Below the pieces are notes generated by a model. That model was given only the letters and a program-made list of their open reading frames with translations. It had not been told where the DNA came from and searched no databases. Position numbers and translations under genes: made by a program. Positions 26,201-34,000 of a stretch of DNA of 55,288 nt are shown here, piece by piece. How positions within the stretch are numbered: position 1 is the first letter of the stretch; each line of letters starts with the position of its first letter. Source of the stretch: DAITPV01 sp050692555 (GTDB lineage: Bacteria > Actinomycetota > UBA4738 > CALAEC01); NCBI GenBank assembly GCA_050692555.1, contig JBOGVS010000021.1, positions 1 to 55,288 on the forward strand, given 5' to 3'.

Positions 26201-27448
26201 GTGAACTTCGCGTTCAGCGAACGGGTGGAGGACCTTCGGGGGCGACTGTGGGACTTCATGGAGCGGAGGCTGTTCCCCGCCGAGCCCGTATACCGGTCCC
26301 AGGTAGAGGCGTCCGGCGATCCCTTCTTCCGTCCGCCGGTCCTGGAGGAGCTGAAGACGGAGGCACGCGAGGCGGGGCTGTGGAACCTCTTCCTCCCGGA
26401 CGGCCGGTGGGGGGCCGGGCTCTCGAATCTTGAGTATGCACCGCTCGCCGAGATCACCGGATGGAGTCCGCACATCGCACCGGAGGCTCTGAACTGCTCC
26501 GCGCCGGACACCGGGAACATGGAGATCCTTGCGGCGTTCGGAACGCCCGAGCAGCAGGAGCGCTGGCTGCAGCCTCTCCTTGCCGGAGAGATCCGCTCCT
26601 GCTTCGCCATGACCGAACCCGACGTGGCGAGCTCCGACGCTACGAACATCCGGAGCCGGATCGAGCGTGACGGCGACCACTACGTGATTCGGGGGAGGAA
26701 GTGGTGGACGTCCGGAGCCACCCGCGAGCGATGCAGGGTCGCGATCTTCATGGGGGTCACGGATCCCGACGCCGATCCGTACCGGCGCCAGAGCATGATC
26801 CTTGTGCCCATGGACGCGCCGGGGGTGACCGTGTCCCGGTCCCTGCGGGTCTTCGGGTACCTGGACACGTTCGACGCCGAGGTCCACTTCGACGACGTAC
26901 GGGTTCCGGCTTCCTACCTGCTTGGCCGGGAGGGCGATGGATTCGCCATCGCCCAGGCGCGTTTGGGGCCGGGACGCATCCACCATTGCATGAGGTCCAT
27001 CGGTATGGCGGAGCGAGCGTTGCGACTGCTATGCCAACGGGCCCAGGAGCGAGTGGCTTTCGGCAAGCGCCTGGCAGAGCAGGGTGTGATCCAGGACTGG
27101 ATCGCCGAATCTCGGGCTGAAATCGAGCAGGCTCGGTTGCTGACGCTCAAGACCGCCTGGCTGATGGACACGGTCGGCAACAAGGAGGCCCGGGTCGAGA
27201 TCTCCGCCATCAAGGTCGTGGCGCCGCGGGTCGCCACCCGCGTGCTGGACCGGGCGATTCAGGTGCACGGGGGGGCAGGGGTCGGCGACGACTTCCCCCT
27301 GGCCACCATGTACGCGCTGGCTCGGTCCCTTCGCATCGCCGACGGCCCCGACGAGGTCCACAAGCGGTCGATCGCGCGACAGGAGCTGCGCCGGTACGAC
27401 GGTGGCGGGGGAGGGTACGACTCCATGTCAGCACGACCGAGGCGATGA
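26201..27448 (+). CDS. ACAD10/11-type acyl-CoA dehydrogenase
   Basis: 415 residues from GTG 26201, placed after a G-rich stretch; the frame is open further back into the previous gene but family similarity begins at FAFSERVEDLRGRLWDFME. The flavin and substrate region reads CFAMTEPDVASSDATNI; the SSDATNI variant is characteristic of the ACAD10/ACAD11 branch. The later LGPGRIHHCMRSIGMAERAL and QVHGGAGVGDDFPLA also fit. Members of that branch work with an APH-type kinase to convert 4-hydroxyacyl-CoA to 2-enoyl-CoA by way of a 4-phosphoacyl intermediate. Here the kinase is the next gene, overlapping by 4 bp (ATGA), which strongly supports a linked role. Confidence 0.9.
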   Translation: MNFAFSERVEDLRGRLWDFMERRLFPAEPVYRSQVEASGDPFFRPPVLEELKTEAREAGLWNLFLPDGRWGAGLSNLEYAPLAEITGWSPHIAPEALNCSAPDTGNMEILAAFGTPEQQERWLQPLLAGEIRSCFAMTEPDVASSDATNIRSRIERDGDHYVIRGRKWWTSGATRERCRVAIFMGVTDPDADPYRRQSMILVPMDAPGVTVSRSLRVFGYLDTFDAEVHFDDVRVPASYLLGREGDGFAIAQARLGPGRIHHCMRSIGMAERALRLLCQRAQERVAFGKRLAEQGVIQDWIAESRAEIEQARLLTLKTAWLMDTVGNKEARVEISAIKVVAPRVATRVLDRAIQVHGGAGVGDDFPLATMYALARSLRIADGPDEVHKRSIARQELRRYDGGGGGYDSMSARPRR

Positions 27449-28467
27449 CTCGGCCACGAGCCCACGTAGGGATCGACCTGCCGAGGCTAGAGCCGTGGTT
27501 CGAGGACCATGTGCCGGATGCGGTCGCGCCGCTCCGCTTCGAGCAGATCGGCGGCGGACGATCGAATCTCACCTTCAAGATCACCGACGGCCGCGGGGCG
27601 CTATGGGTCCTGCGTCGGCCCCCACTGGGCAACGTGCTGTCCACGGCCCACGACATGCATCGGGAGTGGCGGGCGATCTCGGCGCTGAGCCCGACGGCGG
27701 TCCCCGTGCCGGACCCCGTGGCGTTTTGCGACAGCGATGAGATTCTCGGAGCGCCGTTCTACGTCATGGGATACGTGCAGGGCCATGTGTTGCGGGATCG
27801 CGACTCCGTCCTTCGGTCGCTTCCCGAGAGCGCACGGTACCAGTGCGCGAAATCGCTCGTCGACGTGCTCGCCACGCTGCATTCGCTCGACGCCGATGCC
27901 GTGGGGCTGGGCGACCACGGCCGTCGTGAGCATTACGTGCTCCGTCAGCTCCACCGTTGGTACCGACAGTGGAACGACTCGCGGATCCGGGAGCTGCAGC
28001 TCCTCGATCAACTGTATCGGAGGCTGGTGGAGCTGGTGCCCGCCCAGCGGACGGCGACCATCGTCCACGGGGACTACCGCCTGGACAACGCGATCGTGGA
28101 TGGAGCCGGGACCGTGCAGGCGGTGCTGGACTGGGAGCTCTCCACACTCGGCGATCCCCTCGCGGACGTGGCCTCCCTGCTTGCGCAGTGGCGGGGGCCG
28201 GCCGCGCCGACCGACGTCCCCGGGTTCCCGCCGCCGTCGGAGGTGGTCCGGCTCTACAGGGAGCGATCGGGACGGAACCTACAGGACATCGAGTTCTACG
28301 TCGCCTTCTGCCATTGGCGCCTCGCGTGCATCCTCGAGGGGGTCTACGCCCGGTACCGTGCGAAGGTGATGGGGGAGGAGGACGTGGACCCCGACACCTT
28401 CGTGCAGGAAGCGGAGCGCCGAGCGGAGGCCAGCCGGACGGCGCTCGCGGAGTTCGAGGCTCGATAG
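27445..28467 (+). CDS. APH-type phosphotransferase (acyl-CoA kinase partner of ACAD)
   Basis: 340 residues, aminoglycoside-phosphotransferase fold. Motifs: GGGRSNLTFKI nucleotide loop, WVLRRPPLG with the ATP-binding region, Brenner motif HGDYRLDN (His208, Asp210, Asn215) and the metal-binding VLDWELSTLGDPLAD with Asp229. The length and the LRRPP motif match the kinase module fused to ACAD10/11 in animals and LvaA-like proteins in bacteria, not antibiotic resistance enzymes. The likely reaction is phosphorylation of a hydroxyacyl-CoA, followed by elimination on the dehydrogenase encoded just upstream. Acyl substrate length is not readable. Confidence 0.88.
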   Translation: MTRPRAHVGIDLPRLEPWFEDHVPDAVAPLRFEQIGGGRSNLTFKITDGRGALWVLRRPPLGNVLSTAHDMHREWRAISALSPTAVPVPDPVAFCDSDEILGAPFYVMGYVQGHVLRDRDSVLRSLPESARYQCAKSLVDVLATLHSLDADAVGLGDHGRREHYVLRQLHRWYRQWNDSRIRELQLLDQLYRRLVELVPAQRTATIVHGDYRLDNAIVDGAGTVQAVLDWELSTLGDPLADVASLLAQWRGPAAPTDVPGFPPPSEVVRLYRERSGRNLQDIEFYVAFCHWRLACILEGVYARYRAKVMGEEDVDPDTFVQEAERRAEASRTALAEFEAR

Positions 28468-28478
28468 GGGTAGCGACG

Positions 28479-29258
28479 ATGCCACGCCATGTGACACTTA
28501 GGGTCTCGGAGCGCGTCGGGACCATCCGCCTCAACAGGCCTCCGGTAAACGCGCTAGATGAGGACCTCGTCCACGACCTCGTGGTGGTAGTCGGGGAAGC
28601 CGTGCGCCGCGACGACGTGGAGGCTGTCGTGTTCACCGGGGGAAGCTCCGTCTTCGCGGCGGGTGCGGACATCCAGATGATGGCGCGGCTCTCTCCAGCC
28701 GAGATCGCTCCTATTACGACCGCGATGCAGGATGCGTTCTCCATGATCGAGCGGATGCCGATGGTGACCATCGCGGCAATCAACGGATACGCTCTGGGGG
28801 GAGGGTGCGAGCTGTCCCTATGCACAGACTTCAGATATGCGGCCGACGACGCCCGGTTGGGGCAGCCCGAGATTCTCCTGGGTATCATCCCGGGATCCGG
28901 TGGCACGCAGCGGCTTCCCGGCCTGGTGGGTGTGTCCAGGGCCAAGGAGCTCATCTACTCGGGCCGTCAGATCGAAGCCGCCGAGGCCAAAGCGATCGGA
29001 CTCGTGGACCAGGTCTTCCCGCCGGACGAGGTCCTTGAGCGCGCACATGAGGCCGCGCGGCGGTTCGCGGTGGGCCCCCTCCTCGCGCTCCGGGCGGCCA
29101 AGGAGGCTATCCGCGTCGGCGCCGCCCCGCTCCGGGACGTTGGGCTCGCGCTCGAGCGGCATGCTCTCATCGCCCTGTTCGGATCCGAGGATCAGCGGCA
29201 GGGCATGAAGTCCTTCCTCGAACGCGGCCTTGGGATGGCCCGGTTCCGGGGCCGGTAG
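28479..29258 (+). CDS. enoyl-CoA hydratase/isomerase
   Basis: 259 residues from ATG 28479, the normal crotonase size; the frame is open further upstream into the kinase gene but family similarity begins here. Crotonase motifs: VAFT-like core AVVFTGGSSVFAAGADIQMM for the CoA oxyanion loop, then GYALGGGCELSLCTDFRYA and QPEILLGIIPGSGGTQRLP. Both catalytic glutamate positions (GGGCEL and QPEIL) are kept, as in genuine hydratases. It would hydrate the enoyl-CoA produced by the ACAD/kinase pair. The gene follows the kinase by 11 bp and precedes the CoA ligase by 11 bp. Confidence 0.92.
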   Translation: MPRHVTLRVSERVGTIRLNRPPVNALDEDLVHDLVVVVGEAVRRDDVEAVVFTGGSSVFAAGADIQMMARLSPAEIAPITTAMQDAFSMIERMPMVTIAAINGYALGGGCELSLCTDFRYAADDARLGQPEILLGIIPGSGGTQRLPGLVGVSRAKELIYSGRQIEAAEAKAIGLVDQVFPPDEVLERAHEAARRFAVGPLLALRAAKEAIRVGAAPLRDVGLALERHALIALFGSEDQRQGMKSFLERGLGMARFRGR

Positions 29259-29269
29259 GAGAGCACCCG

Positions 29270-31219
29270 ATGGATCGGGTCTGGTCGCCGACGGTCGCCG
29301 TGGTGGAACGAGCGAACGTCACGCGGTTCATGCGCCGGCATAGCATCGCGGACGTCCGGGACCTCCATGGCCGCTCCCTGGACATCGAGTGGTTTTGGGA
29401 CGCCGTGGTCCGCGATCTGGACATCGAGTTCGAGGTTCCGTACCGGGAGCTCGTCGACACGACCCGCGGCCCCGCCTGGCCGAGATGGTTCGTGGGTGGC
29501 GCGCTCAACGTTGCGACGCTCTGCGTCGATCGGTGGGCGGAGCGGACGCCGGACGCGGATGCCCTCATCTGGGAGAGCGAGGATGGCCAGCGCCGTCGCC
29601 TGACCTTCGTGGAGCTTCGCTCGCTGGTTGATGCCGCCGCCCGTCTCCTGCGGGGCCTGGGTGTCTCGGCAGGCGATACCGTCGGCATCTTCATGCCGAT
29701 GGCTCCGGAGACGGTCGCCGTCTTCCATGCCTGCGCCAAGATCGGCGCGATGGCGCTGCCTCTCTTTTCGGGTTTCGGTGCCGAGGCGGTCGCCACTCGA
29801 CTCAACGATGCGCGAGCCAAGGTGCTGGTGACGGCCGATGGGTTCCTGCGGCGAGGTCGCGTGGTCCGGATGAAGGAAACCGCCGACGCAGCGGCGGACA
29901 GGGCCCCGACCGTGGGCCATGTGGTCGTGTGGTCCAGGCTCCACCGAGCGGACGCGCCCTGGGACGGGAACCGCGACGTCCGTTGGGAGGAGGCTATAGA
30001 CGAGCGGCCTGATCCATTCCCGACGCCAGCGGTCGACGCGGAGCACCCGTTGCTCATCGCCTACACCAGCGGCACGACTGGCCGTCCCAAGGGAGCGCTC
30101 CTGGTGCATGGCGGCTTCCTGGTGAACGTGGCCAAGGACGCCGCGTACCACCTCGATCTGCAGCGTGAGGACACGCTCTTCTGGGTGACCGACATGGGAT
30201 GGATCATGGGGCCGTGGGAGGTCGTGTCCGCCGGGGTCGTGGGCGCGACGCTGTGCCTGTACGAAGGCGCGCCGTCCGAGCCCACGCCCGACCGTCTCTG
30301 GAACCTGGTGGAGCGATACGGGGTCACCATCCTGGGGGTGGGCCCGAGCCTGATCCGCGGGCTGGCGACGCATGGTGCCGAGCACGTGCGGTCCCACGAC
30401 ATCGGATCGGTGCGGATCCTCGGTGCGACTGGCGAGCCATGGCCACTCGATGCCTACCTGTGGTTGTTCGAGGAGGTGGGTCGCGGTCGATGCCCCATCA
30501 TCAACATGTCGGGGGGAACGGAGGTTGGAGCCCTGTTCGTGGCACCCCTGCCGATCTCCCCTCTCAAGCCCTGCACCGTCGGGGGTCCGGCTCTGGGGAT
30601 GGACATGCGGATCCTCGACGCGGACGGGAGATCGGTACCCGCCGGAGAGGTGGGGGAGCTCGTGTGCGCAAATCCGTGGCCCGGGATGACGCGGGGCATC
30701 TGGAAGGATCCGGAGCGCTACCTAGCCTCCTACTGGTCTCGGTGGGAGGGCCTGTGGGTCCATGGGGACCGTGCAAGCACAGATAGGGATGGCTTCTGGT
30801 TCCTTCACGGCAGGTCGGATGACACGCTGAACGTCGCAGGTCGAAGGCTCGGACCGGCCGAGGTGGAAGAGGTTCTGGGCCATCATCCATTGGTCGCCGA
30901 GTCCGCCGCGGTTGGCATCCCGCACAACGTGCAGGGTGAGAGCATCTGGTGCGTGGTGGTGACGGCGCCCGGCCAGACTCCCGCGCGAGCGCTCGGGGAG
31001 GATCTCGCCGGCCTCGTCGCGGAGCGCCTCGGCAAGCCGTTCCGACCACGGCGAGTGCTGTTCGTCGAGGACCTCCCGCGGACCCGCTCCTTGAAGATCA
31101 TGCGGAGGGTCATACGAGCCGTCATCACGGGCGAGGATCCAGGCGACTTATCGTCGTTGGAGAATCCCGCGGCCGTGGACGCACTACGAGGTGTGCTTCG
31201 CGCCGACGGCGGCGGATAG
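29270..31219 (+). CDS. AMP-forming acyl-CoA synthetase (acetoacetyl-CoA/acetyl-CoA synthetase-like)
   Basis: 649 residues. ANL-superfamily motifs: YTSGTTGRPKGALLVHGG (phosphate loop), DMGWIMGPWEV, NMSGGTEVG, and the ATP-binding GDRASTDRDGFWFLHGRSDD. The long N-terminal part, with FWDAVVRDLDIEFEVPYRE, matches the acetyl-/acetoacetyl-CoA synthetase branch. The terminal catalytic lysine sits in LPRTRSLKIMRR. It would activate a carboxylic acid, perhaps the acid released by the amidase, to start beta-oxidation-type steps. A GGAGAG site precedes the ATG, 11 bp after the hydratase stop. It is the last gene of the ten-gene operon. Confidence 0.9.
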   Translation: MDRVWSPTVAVVERANVTRFMRRHSIADVRDLHGRSLDIEWFWDAVVRDLDIEFEVPYRELVDTTRGPAWPRWFVGGALNVATLCVDRWAERTPDADALIWESEDGQRRRLTFVELRSLVDAAARLLRGLGVSAGDTVGIFMPMAPETVAVFHACAKIGAMALPLFSGFGAEAVATRLNDARAKVLVTADGFLRRGRVVRMKETADAAADRAPTVGHVVVWSRLHRADAPWDGNRDVRWEEAIDERPDPFPTPAVDAEHPLLIAYTSGTTGRPKGALLVHGGFLVNVAKDAAYHLDLQREDTLFWVTDMGWIMGPWEVVSAGVVGATLCLYEGAPSEPTPDRLWNLVERYGVTILGVGPSLIRGLATHGAEHVRSHDIGSVRILGATGEPWPLDAYLWLFEEVGRGRCPIINMSGGTEVGALFVAPLPISPLKPCTVGGPALGMDMRILDADGRSVPAGEVGELVCANPWPGMTRGIWKDPERYLASYWSRWEGLWVHGDRASTDRDGFWFLHGRSDDTLNVAGRRLGPAEVEEVLGHHPLVAESAAVGIPHNVQGESIWCVVVTAPGQTPARALGEDLAGLVAERLGKPFRPRRVLFVEDLPRTRSLKIMRRVIRAVITGEDPGDLSSLENPAAVDALRGVLRADGGG

Positions 31220-32128
31220 GCGCAGCTCGAACCTCCGCGCCCTCCGACGTTCGTCCGCAGGACCCCATGGAAATGCACCGATATGACTCTCGGGTCCACT
31301 CTGAGAGGCGATGAGCCGGGGGCAGCGGGGAGTGAATTGCATGATGTAAGTCGAATCCGGTGCGGTGATACGAGTCGCACGAAACGGAGCGGATCGAAGC
31401 GCGGGCGCTTCCTGTCTGTCGGGGGACGGGCGGAACCAGCCGTGCTCCCTCTCCAGATCCGGAACGGAACCTCTGCCCGAGCTGAGCGATGAAACGTCTT
31501 CATCACGCGCGAACTGGTCTTGCATCCGTAGACCTGATATGAGGCGGCCGGTCAACTCGGGTCAGGGCGGCGCTCTTTCTGGTTGAGGAGACAGCGGGCG
31601 AGCAGATCGCAACGGCGATCGACCAGTCTGATGTCCGCGGATCGGAACCGCACATCGTCGATTCGCCGGAACCTGCCTCTTACTAGCGACCCGGACCAAC
31701 AGCCGCATAGGCCTACCGAGGGTTGTTCCGTTCTCGACGCCCGCCCGCTGTCTCACGTGTTCGGGTTCCTACATCCGGTCGGTGTCGACGCCGGGTGAAA
31801 ACTGAGCACTTTCCGCCGGCGCTTTCTGCTTCATTTTCGACCGGCGTTGACAGGTCGGTCATGAGGGCTCAGACCTCATATCGGATCTCACCTCGGGTAC
31901 ATATGGCGGGTACCAGGCGGTCCTCGCGATCCATGCTGAGGGCTCTATCGAGGCGGAAAAGCTCGCAATGCTCCGCTCGTTCGACCCACGCAGAGCGCGG
32001 CGGCTCACCTCCCACCTTGCGGGGTTGTCCCGGGGAGAGAGAGACGACCCCTCTGAGAGTACCTAGGGTCCTAGCAGAGCTCATCGTCGGCTCCGGGTGG
32101 CGCTCACCGAAGCCTGCCGGGCCGAGGC
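31220..32128. other. gene-free stretch between cluster 2 and cluster 3
   Basis: No coding frame with family features or credible ribosome site was found on either strand. A TTGACA at 31847-31852 followed by the inverted repeat ATGAGG-N7-CCTCAT (31861-31879) could be a promoter with operator, but no open frame begins near it. The rest may be decayed sequence. Confidence 0.4.
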
Positions 32129-32176
32129 TTGACATCTAATCCACCCTCTGGGTAGGTTCTACCAACCGGATGGTAG
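32129..32176 (+). promoter_or_regulatory. promoter with palindromic operator, ahead of cluster 3
   Basis: TTGACA (32129-32134), 18 nt, TAGGTT (32153-32158), then CTACCAACCGGATGGTAG (32159-32176), palindromic at 16 of 18 positions. The site would cover the transcription start. The most likely binder is the TetR-family protein encoded within the cluster at 43047-43742; this assignment is inference. It drives the CoA-transferase/HyuBA/transporter genes, with a leader of about 220 nt. Confidence 0.6.
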
Positions 32177-32210
32177 GGGGTGACTGGGTGCAGGCAAGGT
32201 TCTGCGATGG

Positions 32211-32238
32211 CTCGCCCCAGGGGAATGCTCGGGGCGAG
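32211..32238 (+). other. hairpin in the cluster-3 leader
   Basis: CTCGCCCC (32211-32218) and GGGGCGAG (32231-32238) form a perfect 8-bp stem around a 12-nt loop, in the untranslated leader between the promoter at 32129 and the first gene at 32391. No T-run follows. It may stabilise the mRNA or be part of an attenuator; I recognise no riboswitch family. Confidence 0.35.
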
Positions 32239-32390
32239 ATCCGCCACCTTCACTCGAGCGCAATTCGCGCCTCGCGCTTCGTCCCCGGCCCAGGCATCTC
32301 GGTCCTCTTGCCGATCAGCGCGACGGTGGCGGCCGGCGGGGGGGGCGGAGTTCTCGTCGGGGGGCGTGAACCCTGAACGGGCTCCGGGAG

Positions 32391-33122
32391 GTGCTGCAGA
32401 ACGCCGTCCCCTCAGGGGCACACCTCGCGCTTGGCGGGATGATGCTGTATCGACGGCCGGTGGCCGCCTGCCATGAACTACTGGAGATGGGCGCAACCGG
32501 CCTGACCGTCACGACCTTGGCCGCCGGCATCGAGACCGAGATCCTCGTGCAAGGCGGGGCGGTCGCCACACTCCGATCGTGTTACGCGGGCCTGGAATAC
32601 TTCGGGCCCGCACCGAAGATTCGAAGGGCCGTCGAGCGCGGCAACCTCCGCTTCATGGATGAGACGGAGCTTTCTCTGGCAGCCGGACTTCTCGCCAAGA
32701 CGCTGGATCTGCCGTGGATGCCGGTCAGGAATGCGATCATCGGCACTGATTATCTGAAGGTACGCCCGGACTTCGTGACGCTCGATGGAGCAGACGGGTC
32801 GTCACGCATGCTTCGGCTACCCGCGATCGCTCCGGATGTGGCGATCATCCATGTCGCCTACGCCGACGACAAGGGCAACAGCATCTTCGGAGGCGCTCCG
32901 GCCATCGATCGCGAGTTGGCCTTCGCGAGCTCTCGTGTGGTTGTCACCGCAGACCGGCTGGTTTCGAGTGATCAACTTCAGAGGCTGGGACCCTTCGATC
33001 TCCAGTCCTTTCAGGTTGATGCCCTAGTGGAGGTACCGGGCGGGGCAAGACCGGCCTCGTGTCAGCCCCACTATGACTACGACGCGCGGGCGATTCTCAA
33101 GTACGTAGAGGCGGAACAATGA
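32391..33122 (+). CDS. CoA-transferase family subunit A (glutaconate CoA-transferase/IpdA-like)
   Basis: 243 residues of the class I CoA-transferase alpha-subunit family. It opens with VPSGAHLALGGMMLYRRPVA, the glycine-rich entrance of the family, and continues with CYAGLEYFGPAPKIRRAVE, MDETELSLAAGLLAKTLDL and LPWMPVRNAIIGTDYL. The GTG start has CGGGAG just upstream; an in-frame stop a few codons before limits alternatives to a CTG at 32373. The stop overlaps the start of subunit B (ATGA). Family members either move CoA between acids or, in IpdAB, hydrolyse a ring of a CoA thioester. The choice depends on catalytic glutamates, discussed for subunit B. Confidence 0.85.
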   Translation: MLQNAVPSGAHLALGGMMLYRRPVAACHELLEMGATGLTVTTLAAGIETEILVQGGAVATLRSCYAGLEYFGPAPKIRRAVERGNLRFMDETELSLAAGLLAKTLDLPWMPVRNAIIGTDYLKVRPDFVTLDGADGSSRMLRLPAIAPDVAIIHVAYADDKGNSIFGGAPAIDRELAFASSRVVVTADRLVSSDQLQRLGPFDLQSFQVDALVEVPGGARPASCQPHYDYDARAILKYVEAEQ

Positions 33123-34000
33123 CCGGTGATTCCTACACCCTTGACGAACTGCTTTGCACCACGATGGCCCGCCAGATTGAGGACGGCGATGTCCTGCTGG
33201 AGGGAATTGGTGCGTTTCTGCCGACAGCCGCCTACGAACTTGCGCGACAGACCCACGCGCCGAACGCCGTCTCGTGGTCGCCGATCGGGGGAGTGTTCCG
33301 TTCCGATTCCGTCCAACTCGGTTTGGGCGAGTACGAACGCGAGACGCTCCGTGTGGCGCACGGCAGAGCGACGTATGGCGAGATCGCGCTGTGGTTCCTG
33401 CCCGCATACCTGCCCGCGGAACGCCCTCGCTGGAAGGAGTTCATGCGACCGGCACAGGTGGACCCGTTCGGCAACACCAACAATGTGGTCATCGGGCCGT
33501 ATGACTCCCCAACCGTGCGCCTTCCCGGAGGGGTGGGGCTTCCTGACGGGTGTGCTCTCGAACGAGGCCTAATCATGTACGTCCCCCGACATGACCGGCG
33601 GACCCTCGTCGGGCAAGTCGACTTCATTAGCGGGGTCGGCTGTCTGCTTCCCGACGGGAATTCCGAGGGAGTTGCTAGCAAGCCAGAAGTTATCACCACA
33701 GATCTCGGCGTCTTCGAGTTCGAGGAGGGTGGCGGGCTGCGCGCGAGGTCGCTGCATCCCGGCGTGGGGACCGCCCTTGTCCGGGAGCGAACGGGCTTCG
33801 ACATCACGGTTCCGGACGACGTGACATCGACCCCTCTTCCCACCCCCGAGGAACTCAGGCTTCTGCGCGAAGTGATTGATCCACGCGGCTTGCGCCGTCT
33901 TGAGCTGCTGGCGGGGCGTGAACGTCTTCGACTGATCAGGGAAATCATCGAGGAGGAGCCCGCGCCCTCGTCAGAAAGAGCGGGGCGGGTGAGTACCTAA
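33119..34000 (+). CDS. CoA-transferase family subunit B (glutaconate CoA-transferase/IpdB-like)
   Basis: 293 residues. The N-terminal segment LLEGIGAFLPTAAYELARQT is the family entrance, and PAQVDPFGNTNNVVIGPYD and FISGVGCLLPDGNSE follow. In true transferases the beta strand around residues 52-58 carries the acceptor glutamate (a hydrophobic run, then ESG or ENG). Here it reads SWSPIGG with no Glu, so the pair may not be a transferase; IpdAB-type hydrolases also lack it. The tail of about 50 residues beyond the domain is charged and probably helical. The gene overlaps both neighbours by a few bases, so all three are translated together. Confidence 0.82.
   Translation: MTGDSYTLDELLCTTMARQIEDGDVLLEGIGAFLPTAAYELARQTHAPNAVSWSPIGGVFRSDSVQLGLGEYERETLRVAHGRATYGEIALWFLPAYLPAERPRWKEFMRPAQVDPFGNTNNVVIGPYDSPTVRLPGGVGLPDGCALERGLIMYVPRHDRRTLVGQVDFISGVGCLLPDGNSEGVASKPEVITTDLGVFEFEEGGGLRARSLHPGVGTALVRERTGFDITVPDDVTSTPLPTPEELRLLREVIDPRGLRRLELLAGRERLRLIREIIEEEPAPSSERAGRVST

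Noticed and set aside
24802..26649. 615-residue minus-strand frame
   Set aside because: It spans the antisense of amidase, LLM oxidoreductase and acyl-CoA dehydrogenase genes, all with clear family motifs on the plus strand.
27445..28467. aminoglycoside resistance gene
   Set aside because: The fold matches APH, but the LRRPP motif, length and overlap with an ACAD10/11-type dehydrogenase fit an acyl-CoA kinase instead.
32185..32390. small frames in the cluster-3 leader as a leader peptide
   Set aside because: No ribosome site, no codon run suggesting attenuation, and composition typical of non-coding GC-rich DNA.
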